A stretch of 37,988 nt of DNA from Eubacterium sp. GTDB taxonomy: Bacteria; Bacillota; Clostridia; Oscillospirales; Acutalibacteraceae. Positions 6,537-15,213 of this stretch are shown here, piece after piece (the stretch's first letter is position 1; the number at the start of each line of letters is the position of its first letter). The stretch covers positions 1-37,988 of the forward strand of contig JAFLRZ010000008.1 of assembly GCA_022511225.1 (NCBI GenBank), read 5' to 3'. The translations under genes and the position numbers were made by a program. The notes under the pieces were generated by a model. It had not been told where the DNA came from. It did not search any database and saw only the letters and a program-made list of their open reading frames with translations.

Positions 6537-9257
6537 ATGAATATTATTAAGAGCTTGACAATTCGTCACCTGAAAGTAAACAGGAGCAGAACGGTTATTA
6601 CTGCTCTGGGCATTTTCATTTCTGTCTTTATGATAACTGCCGTGTTCGTTGGTGTGGCATCATATCTTAGCTTTTCTGCTGACGTTGCAATACATAACGG
6701 TGGTCAATGGCATGTAATATTCGGAGGTATAAAAGGCATATCTGAAGAACAGATTAAAATGCTGAAAGCTGATGACAGAATTGAAAGAGTAGGCTGTCTG
6801 GTTAATTATGATAATAAAACAGACAGCTTTAAGATTAACGGCGCAAAAAGCGACAGACTCGGCACAGGCACGTTCTTTGCAGGTGATGAAAACTGTATCA
6901 GACAGATGATTACAGGCAATCTTGAGGGCAGTATTCCTAAAAATGACAAAGAAATCATTGTTAACAGAGAGATTATTGAGAAAAATGATTTAGACTGGAA
7001 AATAGGTGATACGGTTACTCTTTCTGTAGGTGCAAGAGCGCCGAAATTAGTTGACGGTTACGTTGTATTTATTATTTATTATCACAATGAGTATCATACA
7101 GACGAGGTTTTTATACCTGCAGGTGAAAAAGAATTCAAAATTGTCGGCATACTTGACAAAAATCCGCCGACTTATACTAGTGGCTCAATAATAAGAGGAA
7201 TGGGTGAAAATGACAAAATAAGCACTGCATATATTGAGCTTAAAAATGTCACCCCTGCCGCATACCATACAATTAATGATATTGCAAAATCAATCGGCAT
7301 TAAAGAGGATAAGCTTTATGAATACGTTGGCGTAAACGAAGAATTTTTAGCTTCTCACTTTGCTTTTTCAGGTGATGACGACCTATCAAAAATTTTCTCT
7401 GCCGCTGTAATTGTCCTTATAATCATAATGGCAGCATCGGTTGTGCTGATATATAATGCGTTCGGTATGTCCCTTGCCGAACGGACACGCTATCTCGGTA
7501 TGCTCTCATCAGTAGGTGCAACGAGAAAGCAAAAGAAAGCATCAGTATATTTTGAGGGTATTATACTCGGTATGATCACTGTTCCGGCAGGCATCGGTGC
7601 AGGTATACTCGGAGTCTTTATTATTCTTAAAGCCCTCGGCGAAAAAATAGTCAAGACAAATATGATAGTTAATGCGGGCGACCTTAAAATGCAAACGGTT
7701 GTACCGATTTGGTCAATAATCTGCATAGTCGTTATCAGTGCTGTAACTATTTTTATTTCTTCCGTAATACCTGCCAAAAGGGCATCTGCAATCACACCTA
7801 TTGACGCACTCAGGCAAAACAGTGAATTAAAGCTCAAATCAAAAAGACTTAAATCTTCATTCTTAGTTAGAAAAATATTCGGCTTTGAGGGTGAGCTTGC
7901 AAATAAAAATCTGAAACGAAATGCAAGAAAGGCAAGTATTATTACTGTGTCAATAGCCCTTTCAGCTACTCTCTTTTTAAGTGTAAACTATTTTTGTGAA
8001 ATATTTGTGCGTTCAAATGATTATTCTGCTGAGACTCCATATCAGATAGAGTTCGATTTTACTTCAAACAGCTACAAAACATATGAAAAAATGAAAAATT
8101 CCTTAAAGGAAATACCGGGTGTTGATAAAGTTTATTGCTCAGCAAATGAAATATATTTGTATAGTGAAACGGCCGCTAATCCAAAAAAGGGAAATGATTA
8201 TACAGGAATAAATCAGGATTTGAGAAAGCCTGAAAATCTAACAAGCACATATAAAAATCTTTGGGATGAAGTATTGCTTACTGTCCATTTTGTTGAAGAT
8301 GATGATTTTAATGCACTTTGCGAAAAAAACGGTATCGACTATACAAAGTATTATGATGAAAATGCCACATTTGAATCTGATATTAAATGTGTTGTTATGA
8401 ATAATATCAGTCACAGGAATCAGGGTAGTAAGGTGTTTACTGATAACTTCATCGGTGAAAAAATCTATAGTGAGTATTATTTTCTTTATCCTGAATGTGA
8501 CGAAGACGATAATATAATCGGATGGAATGATTCCAGGAATGATCCTGATGATACCGATGGCTTTGAACCTACTAAAACGATTATAACTGATTTTGTTGAG
8601 TACGACGACGATAATTATTTATGCCATCTTGATGGCGCAAATACAATAAGCGCTTACGTACCGGTAAGTATGCATAAGACGAATTTTTTATATACTATTG
8701 ACGATGATGGTGGGCTTATTGAGCTTGGTATTGAAACAAGCGACCACGAATATGTTGCAGACCAAATCGGTAGTATGATTGATGAGAACGGTTATGAAGG
8801 TGCAGCAGTTTATGATATACAAAAATATCATGAACACGCTCAAACAACAGTTTTTGTTTTACAGGTATTTGTTTACGGCTTTATAATACTTATAACCCTC
8901 ATAACACTTGCTAATATAGTAAACACCATTTCAACAGGCATTGATTCAAGACGCAGAGAATTTGCTATGTTTAAATCAGTCGGCATAACGCAAAACGGCT
9001 TTAGAAAAATGATGTGCCTTGAAAGCCTTTTCTACGGCTTGCGGGCGCTTATATTTGCAATACCGCTGAGTATTGTTATAAATTATATCCTAAATAAAAA
9101 AGTCGGCTCAAATAAAATCCCATTTGAAATTAATTATATTATGTATCTTGCAGTGATTGCCGCCGTGTTTGCGGTAGTAGGCTTTGCAATGCTTTATTCC
9201 GTGTCAAAGCTGAAAAAAGCGTCTGTAATTGAAACTCTAAAAGAAGATATAAGCTGA
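6537..9257 (+). CDS. ABC transporter permease, duplicated FtsX domains (first of a paralogous pair)
   Basis: This 906-residue inner-membrane protein starts MNIIKSLTIRHLKVNRSRTV after AAGGAGG (6523-6529). The order is: TM1 (about 18-40), an extracellular domain (about 41-280), a first FtsX domain with three TMs (about 285-430, SLAERTRYLGMLSSVGATRKQ), a fifth TM (about 455-475), a large acidic extracellular domain (about 490-775, rich in DDDN and ECDEDD), and a second FtsX domain with three TMs (about 775-895, RRREFAMFKSVGITQNGF). It ends ETLKEDIS, as does the second permease at 10030, showing that they are duplicates. The two probably form a heterodimer driven by the ATPase at 9350. A role in exporting or detecting peptides at the membrane is inferred from the family and the adjacent two-component system. 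It differs from BceB in having two full FtsX units. Confidence 0.85.
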   Translation: MNIIKSLTIRHLKVNRSRTVITALGIFISVFMITAVFVGVASYLSFSADVAIHNGGQWHVIFGGIKGISEEQIKMLKADDRIERVGCLVNYDNKTDSFKINGAKSDRLGTGTFFAGDENCIRQMITGNLEGSIPKNDKEIIVNREIIEKNDLDWKIGDTVTLSVGARAPKLVDGYVVFIIYYHNEYHTDEVFIPAGEKEFKIVGILDKNPPTYTSGSIIRGMGENDKISTAYIELKNVTPAAYHTINDIAKSIGIKEDKLYEYVGVNEEFLASHFAFSGDDDLSKIFSAAVIVLIIIMAASVVLIYNAFGMSLAERTRYLGMLSSVGATRKQKKASVYFEGIILGMITVPAGIGAGILGVFIILKALGEKIVKTNMIVNAGDLKMQTVVPIWSIICIVVISAVTIFISSVIPAKRASAITPIDALRQNSELKLKSKRLKSSFLVRKIFGFEGELANKNLKRNARKASIITVSIALSATLFLSVNYFCEIFVRSNDYSAETPYQIEFDFTSNSYKTYEKMKNSLKEIPGVDKVYCSANEIYLYSETAANPKKGNDYTGINQDLRKPENLTSTYKNLWDEVLLTVHFVEDDDFNALCEKNGIDYTKYYDENATFESDIKCVVMNNISHRNQGSKVFTDNFIGEKIYSEYYFLYPECDEDDNIIGWNDSRNDPDDTDGFEPTKTIITDFVEYDDDNYLCHLDGANTISAYVPVSMHKTNFLYTIDDDGGLIELGIETSDHEYVADQIGSMIDENGYEGAAVYDIQKYHEHAQTTVFVLQVFVYGFIILITLITLANIVNTISTGIDSRRREFAMFKSVGITQNGFRKMMCLESLFYGLRALIFAIPLSIVINYILNKKVGSNKIPFEINYIMYLAVIAAVFAVVGFAMLYSVSKLKKASVIETLKEDIS

Positions 9258-9273
9258 TAAATATACTCAAATG

Positions 9274-9287
9274 TGACAAAAGTGTAA
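9274..9287. promoter_or_regulatory. Candidate response-regulator box upstream of the ATPase gene
   Basis: TGACA-AAAG-TGTAA fits T-N-ACA-N4-TGTAA exactly. It sits in a longer block AATGTGACAAAA followed by AGTCAC, shared with 6424-6450. A TATTAT at 9321-9326 is a possible -10 with no good -35, as expected for an activated promoter. Confidence 0.5.
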
Positions 9288-9349
9288 TTTAATAGTCACG
9301 AAGCAGTAAGTTTGAGTTGGTATTATTCTCAATCGAAAGGAGACAAATT

Positions 9350-10033
9350 ATGAAAATCTTAGAAGTAACCAATTTATCAAAAACATACGGCAAGGGGGAC
9401 ACCCTTGTAAAAGCTCTTGACAACGTATCATTCAGCGTTGAGCAGGGCGAATTTGTTGCCATTATCGGTCCGAGCGGCTCGGGCAAATCAACTCTTCTTC
9501 ATATTCTCGGAGGTGTTGATACAGCAACAAGCGGTAAGGTAATCATCAACGGCACGGATATTTCCACACTTGATGAAACGAAGCTTGCTATTTTCAGAAG
9601 ACGGCAGATAGGTCTTATCTATCAGTTCTATAATCTTATACCTATTCTTACCGTTGAGGAAAACCTCACTCTGCCACTGCTTCTTGACGGCAGAAAGCCT
9701 GACCCGAGGCAGATTGATTATCTCGTTAAGACGCTCGGACTCGGTGAAAGGCTTAAGCATCTGCCGAATCAGCTTTCAGGCGGGCAGCAGCAGAGAGTAT
9801 CAATCGGCAGAGCACTCGCTAATAATCCTGCACTTATGCTTGCGGACGAGCCTACAGGCAACCTCGACAGTGAAAACAGCCGTGAAATCGTAGCACTTCT
9901 CAGAAAATTCAATAAGGAGAATAATCAGACCGTAATAATTATTACTCATGACGAGAAGATTGCATTGTCTGCTGACAGAGTAATTTCTATCGAGGACGGA
10001 AAAATCACAAGAGATGAGGCGAGAATGATTTGA
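9350..10033 (+). CDS. ABC transporter ATP-binding protein (MacB/LolD/BceA type)
   Basis: The protein has 227 residues from ATG 9350 (GAAAGGAG at 9335-9342). An in-frame start at 9317 would add residues upstream of the conserved MKILEVTNLSKTYG. Walker A is GPSGSGKST (40-48), with a Q-loop in YQFYNLIP (about 91), signature LSGGQQQR (142-149), Walker B LMLADEPTGNLD (162-173) and H-loop IIITHDEK. It is cytoplasmic and drives the two flanking permeases. Its stop codon overlaps the TTG start of the second permease, which implies coupled translation. It has its own upstream box, so the ATPase and second permease may be transcribed separately from the first permease. Confidence 0.93.
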   Translation: MKILEVTNLSKTYGKGDTLVKALDNVSFSVEQGEFVAIIGPSGSGKSTLLHILGGVDTATSGKVIINGTDISTLDETKLAIFRRRQIGLIYQFYNLIPILTVEENLTLPLLLDGRKPDPRQIDYLVKTLGLGERLKHLPNQLSGGQQQRVSIGRALANNPALMLADEPTGNLDSENSREIVALLRKFNKENNQTVIIITHDEKIALSADRVISIEDGKITRDEARMI

Positions 10034-12591
10034 ATATAGTAAACAAATTAACACTTCGCCACATCAAAGAAAACAAGGGCAGAACTGTCGTAACCACAAT
10101 GGGAATAATCGTTTCCGTCGCAATGATTACGGCAGTATTTGTGGCTCTTGCATCGTTTCTGAATCTCTTTGCAGATATTGAGCAGGTTGCAAGCGGATAT
10201 AACGTTGCGACCCTTACAATTACTTCGCAGGAGCAGTATGACAAGCTTAAGGCTGACGACAGAATATCGGATGTAGGTGTAATATCATACGTTGAAGGCT
10301 CATATCAGCTTGAAAAAAGAAAGTCTGACTATCTCGGAACAGGCGAAATGAGGTCGGGTGACGAAGCGTACCTTAAGCAGATATTCACAGGTGATTATGA
10401 AGGCGAAATCCCGAAAAATGCTAATGAAATTGCCGTAGAGCAAAAGCTTATAGATAAAAACAATCTTGACTGGAAAATAGGCGACACAGTAAATATCCCT
10501 CTCGGAAACCGTATTATTTTGGTAGACGGCGAGGAGATTACCACAGGCGGCTCGTACACAAACGGTGAAAAATTTGATCTGAGTGAAATAGGGGAGTTCA
10601 AAATCACTGCAATTCTCCACGATAATCCGGCTACCGTTTCGTCAACAGACATTGTCCGCGGCTATAAATTTAACAAAGACAGTGTCAGCGAGAGCAATCG
10701 GACGGACGTTACGATTGCTTTGAAAACAATAAATCATAATTCCTTAGATGAGCTTAACGATATAGTCAAGACTTATAGCATTGAAGAATATGAAATAAAA
10801 TACTCTTATCTTGAGATGTTTTTTGCATATGATGACGGCAACGAAATGATGACACCCCTTATTTCAATGACTGCTTTCATAATTGCAATTATTATAATTG
10901 CATCTGTCGTGCTGATTTACAATGCCTTTGCAATGTCAATAAGCGAGAGAGTACGCTATCTCGGTATGCTTGCAAGCGTCGGCGCTACAAAGAAGCAGAA
11001 AAGAATGTCTGTCTACTTTGAAAGCCTGATACTCGCAGCGATTGGTATTCCTGTCGGCTTTGCAGCAGGTGTTGCCGGTATAGGGATAACGCTTAAGGCA
11101 CTCGGTAGTAAGATTATATCAACAGGTATGATAATGGGAATCAGTGACAGTAATGTAGAAATGAAAATCGTTGTACCGCCGTATGCCGCTATCGGAATAC
11201 TTGCCGTAAGTGTATTTACCATTTTCATTTCATCATTCATTCCGTCACGCAAAGCTTCTCGCGTCACACCTATTGATGCGATCAGACAAAGACAGGAAAT
11301 CAAAGTTAAAGCAAGAAAACTCCGTTCCTCAAAGCTTGTAAGAGCGATTTTCGGCTACGAGGGTGAGCTTGCTAACAAAAACCTTAAGAGAAACGGCAGA
11401 AAGGCGAGGGTAATCACAGTTTCAATCGCAATGTCGGTAATACTGTTCTTAAGCTGTAACTACTTCTGCGATATGTTTACACGCTCTGTAGATGTTGAGG
11501 GAATGATGCCGTATCAGATTGCAGTCTTTGCCGATTATGATAAACGTGAAAAGGTTCTTGAAGTCCTCTCGAAAACAGACGATATTGATAAATACTATTG
11601 CGTAAGTAATTTTTATCACTATTTTGCGGATGGCGGCGAAGCAAAAATTGAACAGCCTGAGTATTATACAGACACTTATAAGAATTTTGCTGATAAAGGA
11701 TGCTATGTTTATCTAAATGCCATTGATGACGAAGATTTTGATGAATTCTGCAAGGCAAATAATCTTGATTATACGCAGTATTACACCGATGAAAATAAGG
11801 CCGTTGTTCTGAACAACGTCAGCCATAAGGAAAACAGCTCAAAGGTGTTCAGCAATAAGATGTTAGGCACTGCTTTTGATGATTTGTATTATCCTATGCA
11901 GGCAGGCGGTTTTGCCGAATACGACAGTGATAACTATATCTGTAATCTTAATCCGCAAAACACAATCTCTATGTATATTCCATTTTCGAAATATGTAGAT
12001 TTGAAGCTTGCGGAGGCTGAGAATAATCCGGATGTTGATGAAGCAGATGTTCTTTATCAGGTCGGAATCGAAACCGATAAGCATAAGGAGTTAACCGAAA
12101 GACTTAATGAACTCAGTGCTCAGGGTGATTTGAACGGAACAGTAATCGACTATGAAGAAGAGTTTCAGGTTATGAACACAATAGCTTTTATAATTCAGGT
12201 GCTTGTATACGGCTTTATTGCACTCATTTCACTTATAACTGTATTCAATATTATCAACACGATTTCAACGGGTATTGCACTGCGTAAAAAGGAATTTGCA
12301 ATGCTCAAATCAGTCGGCACAACTCCGAAGGGCTTTAACAAGATGATTATGCTTGAAAGCGCCTTCTACGGTATAAAGGCAATGGTCTTTGCGCTTCCGA
12401 TTAGTGCTCTTTTAGCATTTCTTATGAACAAAGCGATGGGTATGGCAACGGTACCGTTTGAGCTGAACGTGCCACTGTACCTTGCAGTAACGGCAGTTGT
12501 ATTCGTGATAATCGGATTTACAATGCTCTATTCAGTCAATAAGCTGAGAGATGACAGTATAGTAGAAACCCTTAAGGAAGATATAAGTTAA
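10030..12591 (+). CDS. ABC transporter permease, duplicated FtsX domains (second of the pair)
   Basis: The protein has 853 residues. The start is TTG at 10030-10032, overlapping the ATPase stop. It is supported by alignment of MNIVNKLTLRHIKENKGRTV with the first permease, and GATGAGG lies upstream. The architecture is the same: TM1, extracellular domain, FtsX (SISERVRYLGMLASVGATKKQ at about 300), TM5, second extracellular domain (about 490-720), second FtsX (LRKKEFAMLKSVGTTPKGF), and the end ETLKEDIS. The second extracellular domain is shorter than in its partner, which accounts for most of the 53-residue size difference; ligand contact or partner specificity may differ there. A strong terminator follows. 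Confidence 0.85.
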   Translation: MNIVNKLTLRHIKENKGRTVVTTMGIIVSVAMITAVFVALASFLNLFADIEQVASGYNVATLTITSQEQYDKLKADDRISDVGVISYVEGSYQLEKRKSDYLGTGEMRSGDEAYLKQIFTGDYEGEIPKNANEIAVEQKLIDKNNLDWKIGDTVNIPLGNRIILVDGEEITTGGSYTNGEKFDLSEIGEFKITAILHDNPATVSSTDIVRGYKFNKDSVSESNRTDVTIALKTINHNSLDELNDIVKTYSIEEYEIKYSYLEMFFAYDDGNEMMTPLISMTAFIIAIIIIASVVLIYNAFAMSISERVRYLGMLASVGATKKQKRMSVYFESLILAAIGIPVGFAAGVAGIGITLKALGSKIISTGMIMGISDSNVEMKIVVPPYAAIGILAVSVFTIFISSFIPSRKASRVTPIDAIRQRQEIKVKARKLRSSKLVRAIFGYEGELANKNLKRNGRKARVITVSIAMSVILFLSCNYFCDMFTRSVDVEGMMPYQIAVFADYDKREKVLEVLSKTDDIDKYYCVSNFYHYFADGGEAKIEQPEYYTDTYKNFADKGCYVYLNAIDDEDFDEFCKANNLDYTQYYTDENKAVVLNNVSHKENSSKVFSNKMLGTAFDDLYYPMQAGGFAEYDSDNYICNLNPQNTISMYIPFSKYVDLKLAEAENNPDVDEADVLYQVGIETDKHKELTERLNELSAQGDLNGTVIDYEEEFQVMNTIAFIIQVLVYGFIALISLITVFNIINTISTGIALRKKEFAMLKSVGTTPKGFNKMIMLESAFYGIKAMVFALPISALLAFLMNKAMGMATVPFELNVPLYLAVTAVVFVIIGFTMLYSVNKLRDDSIVETLKEDIS

Positions 12592-12599
12592 TAAAAAAC

Positions 12600-12636
12600 A
12601 AATGCGGTTAAGGTCATATGCCTTAACCGCATTTTT
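12600..12636. terminator. Bidirectional terminator between convergent operons
   Basis: AAATGCGGTTAAGG (12600-12613) and CCTTAACCGCATTT (12621-12634) are perfect complements with a 7-base loop. T runs lie on both strands. It ends the ABC transcript on the plus strand and the metal ATPase transcript on the minus strand. Confidence 0.92.
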
Positions 12637-14712
12637 CTAATTCTTATTTTTTACTAAAAGCGTTCTCATTGAATTTGCTATAGCGATGAGGCAAACACCT
12701 ACGTCACCGAACACTGCAAGCCACATTGCATTTTCATCGAGTATGCCTATTGCACAGCCTATAATGATAAGAAGCTTGACTGTGAGTGAGAAAATAATAT
12801 TTTCCCAAGCAATTGTCATAGTCTTTTTGGCTATTCTTCTGCCGAGTGAGATTTTTGAAAGAGAATCACCCATAATGACCATATCTGATGCTTCAATTGC
12901 AATGTCACTGCCTACTCCGCCCATTGCAATTCCAAGGTCTGCCTGAGCAAGAACGGGAGCATCGTTTATGCCGTCACCCGTATATACTACTGATTTACCC
13001 TGTTCCTGAAGCTCCTTTACCTTTGCAACCTTTTCGTCAGGCAGAAGCTTTGAATAAACCTGATCAATACCTGCATTTTCAGCAATATTTTTTGCGATAT
13101 GCTCCTTGTCGCCTGTAAGCATAATGGTATGCGTAATGCCCTGTTTTTTGAGGGTTGCAATAGCATCCTTGCTATCCTGCTTTATAATATCTGCAAATAC
13201 GATATCTCCCTTAAACTGAGTATCTGTACAGCAGTACACGGCAGTGCCGATACATTCTGTTTCCTTAAATTCAACACCGATTTCGTTCATCAGCTTTTCG
13301 TTGCCGACGTAGTAGCGTGTGCCGTCAATTACTGCAGATACACCCATACCCGCATAATTTTTTGCATCCGTTATTTCAAACTTATCGGCATAGTGACCGA
13401 ATGCAAGAGTGATTGATTTTGCAAGAGGGTGGGTAGAATATTTTTCGCACCCTGCAATTACGGCGAGAAGCTCTCTGTGGTCTGCAGTTGAGCAGTGACA
13501 GTCGTGACATTCACACTGCACGTACTCAAATTTACCACTTGTAATAGTGCCTGTCTTGTCAAATACTGCCGTATCAACCTTTGAAAGTGCTTCGAGATAG
13601 TTACCGCCCTTAACGAGAATACCCTCCTTTGAGCACGCTCCGATACCGCCGAAAAAGCACAACGGAATAGAAATTACAAGCGCACACGGGCAGCTTACAA
13701 CCAATGCCGAAAGTCCGCGGTAAATCCAGTCCTTCCATTCACCGCCGAAGAAGAGCGGCGGAATAAGAATAATTAAAAGTGAAATAAGGCATACAACAGG
13801 AGTATATATTCTTGCAAATCTTCTTATAAACTGCTCGGCACTGCTCTTCTTTTCCTCGGCATCCTCGAGCATATTAAGAATTTTTGAAACGGCAGAATCC
13901 TTGTACTGCTTAGTTGCCTTTACCTTGATAGCACCGTCAAGATTTACACTTCCTGCCAGAATTTCACTGTCGACTGACTTTGATACGGGAATTGATTCGC
14001 CTGTAAGCGCTTTCATATCAATCTCAGCATTACCCTCAACTATAACGCCGTCAATATCAAGCTTTTCGCCCGGTTTGATAATCATTATATCACCGATTTC
14101 AACCTCCTCAGGCTGAATGATGACTGTATCAGAGCCCCTCAGAACGGTTACCTCCTGAGGCTTAAGCTCAAGCATATTTTTGATTGATTTGCGGCTTTTC
14201 TGCACTGCAAAGCTCTGGAGAAATTCGCCGATAGTGAAAAGAAACATTACGGCACAGCCTTCAACGTATTCGCCCACAGCAAACGCACCGAGAGAGGCAA
14301 TGCTCATAAGCACATTCTCGTTGAAAATGTCTTTGTGAATTATTCCTTCAACTGCCTCTTTGATTATGCCAAAGCCGACGATAAGATATGAAATACCGAA
14401 GCATAAAAGATATACAAAGCTCGGTACGTTAATTGTTCCTTTTTCAGTAAGCTCGCTTAATATGTAGCCTGCGATAAGAAGTATGCCTGCAGAAGAAATC
14501 TTAAAAGCAAAGTCCTTTTTGTTTATTTCCTCGTGCTCGCAACCGCAGCCACATCCACAGCCGTCACTGTGCTTATGCTCGTGCTCGCAGCAACAGCATT
14601 CTTCTTCTTCGTGATTATGCTCGTGCTCGCAGCAACAGCATTCTTCTTCGTGATTATGCTCGTGCTCACAGCAACAGCATTCTTCTTCATAATCGTGATT
14701 GTGTTTTTCCAT
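12637..14712 (-). CDS. P1B-type heavy-metal efflux ATPase (Zn/Cd/Pb type) with Cys/His-rich N-terminus
   Basis: This 691-residue inner-membrane metal exporter has GGAGG eight bases before the ATG. Instead of an HMA domain, residues 1-62 contain three copies of a CCCCEHEH unit separated by NHEEE-type linkers, then a GCGCGCGC run and EHEE. This is a repeated metal-binding extension. The core has TGES (237-240), the transmembrane metal site SCPCALVIS (CPC at 341-343), the phosphorylated Asp385 in DKTGTIT, the HP pair at 428-429 in YSTHPLAKS, and GDGINDAP at 579-586. A second small Cys/His patch, QCECHDCHCSTADH, sits at about 399-412 in the nucleotide-binding part. The CPC motif and the linked SmtB-type sensor suggest Zn2+/Cd2+ rather than Cu+. 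It lies three bases after the arsR-family gene in the same operon. Confidence 0.93.
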   Translation of the reverse strand: MEKHNHDYEEECCCCEHEHNHEEECCCCEHEHNHEEEECCCCEHEHKHSDGCGCGCGCEHEEINKKDFAFKISSAGILLIAGYILSELTEKGTINVPSFVYLLCFGISYLIVGFGIIKEAVEGIIHKDIFNENVLMSIASLGAFAVGEYVEGCAVMFLFTIGEFLQSFAVQKSRKSIKNMLELKPQEVTVLRGSDTVIIQPEEVEIGDIMIIKPGEKLDIDGVIVEGNAEIDMKALTGESIPVSKSVDSEILAGSVNLDGAIKVKATKQYKDSAVSKILNMLEDAEEKKSSAEQFIRRFARIYTPVVCLISLLIILIPPLFFGGEWKDWIYRGLSALVVSCPCALVISIPLCFFGGIGACSKEGILVKGGNYLEALSKVDTAVFDKTGTITSGKFEYVQCECHDCHCSTADHRELLAVIAGCEKYSTHPLAKSITLAFGHYADKFEITDAKNYAGMGVSAVIDGTRYYVGNEKLMNEIGVEFKETECIGTAVYCCTDTQFKGDIVFADIIKQDSKDAIATLKKQGITHTIMLTGDKEHIAKNIAENAGIDQVYSKLLPDEKVAKVKELQEQGKSVVYTGDGINDAPVLAQADLGIAMGGVGSDIAIEASDMVIMGDSLSKISLGRRIAKKTMTIAWENIIFSLTVKLLIIIGCAIGILDENAMWLAVFGDVGVCLIAIANSMRTLLVKNKN
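14572..14688 (-). repeat. In-frame tandem repeat (39-42 bp units) coding Cys4-His repeats
   Basis: Three nearly identical units each encode (E)EECCCCEHEH followed by NH or KH. Units differ by one glutamate codon, and the DNA is conserved even at third positions, which suggests recent expansion by slippage or unequal crossover. Confidence 0.85.
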
Positions 14713-14715
14713 GCT

Positions 14716-15012
14716 CTATTCCTCCACGTGCTCTGTTGCACAGTCAATTATAGTTTTTACGTGTTCGTCGGCAAGAGAGTATATCATACTTTTTCCGTTT
14801 CGTCTATACTTAATAAGATGATTTTGCTTAAGTATTCTGAGCTGATGTGATATTGCCGTCTGGCTTATTTCAAGCCTTTGGGCAATATCGCCTACACACA
14901 GCTCACCCTCAAAAAGTGCCACGAGAATACGGATTCTTGTAGAGTCTGAGAAAACCTTGAACAAATCCGCAAGGTCGTATATTATTTCTTCATCAAGCAA
15001 TTCTTCGCTCAT
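14716..15012 (-). CDS. ArsR/SmtB-family metal-sensing repressor (alpha-5 zinc site type)
   Basis: The protein has 98 residues: a winged helix with FKVFSDSTRIRILVALFEGELCVGDIA, the recognition helix EISQTAISHQLRILKQ, and the wing KYRRNGKSMIYSL. The C-terminal helix contains D-E-H, ten residues, then H-V-E-E. This is exactly the D-x-H-x10-H-x2-E ligand set of the alpha-5 zinc site known from SmtB and CzrA. The alpha-3 segment ELCVGD has only one Cys, so a CadC-type cadmium site is incomplete and zinc is the likely signal. Metal binding would release the repressor from the palindrome at 15160-15181 and induce the efflux ATPase, whose gene follows three bases later. Confidence 0.93.
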   Translation of the reverse strand: MSEELLDEEIIYDLADLFKVFSDSTRIRILVALFEGELCVGDIAQRLEISQTAISHQLRILKQNHLIKYRRNGKSMIYSLADEHVKTIIDCATEHVEE

Positions 15013-15046
15013 TTCTGATGCTCCTTATGTAATGTTACGATTATAA

Positions 15047-15124
15047 CGGGAGAAAGATTACCTCCCCTACGATAAAAACGTAAGTGTTATCGCTTGTTTG
15101 TAGGGGAGGATATTATCCTCCTGC
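15047..15124. repeat. Dispersed double-hairpin palindromic repeat, copy 1
   Basis: A left arm CGGGAG...CCTCCCCTA and a right arm TAGGGGAGG...CCTCC flank a central segment. The same TAGGGGAGG-ATATTAT-CCTCC sequence occurs at 32455-32476, and a variant occurs at 23930-23951. This copy lies in the transcribed leader of the arsR-ATPase operon. Confidence 0.8.
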
Positions 15125-15159
15125 ATATAAGGGGTTCGTTATATGCTTTTTGTCAGCCA

Positions 15160-15181
15160 CATATGAACAACTGTTCATATG
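15160..15181. promoter_or_regulatory. ArsR/SmtB operator (22-bp palindrome)
   Basis: The half-sites CATATGAACA and TGTTCATATG are perfect complements separated by AC. They match the ATATGAACA-type operator of SmtB/CzrA regulators. The site begins three bases downstream of the -10 on the minus strand, so bound repressor would cover the transcription start. Confidence 0.9.
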
Positions 15182-15184
15182 AGC

Positions 15185-15213
15185 ATTATATGCTATTTGC
15201 TGAAAATTGTCAA
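15185..15213 (-). promoter_or_regulatory. Consensus sigma-A promoter of the metal-efflux operon
   Basis: On the minus strand TTGACA (15213-15208) and TATAAT (15190-15185) are both perfect consensus hexamers, 17 bases apart. The promoter lies over the last codons of the upstream yetF-like gene. Confidence 0.92.

Noticed and set aside
14572-14688. CRISPR-like or minisatellite array
   Set aside because: Units are contiguous, in frame and coding, with no spacers; they are protein repeats.
14533-14850. A plus-strand frame rich in Ala, Phe and Leu resembling a membrane protein
   Set aside because: It is the complement of the Cys/His repeat of the metal ATPase; the hydrophobic appearance comes from the repeat codons.
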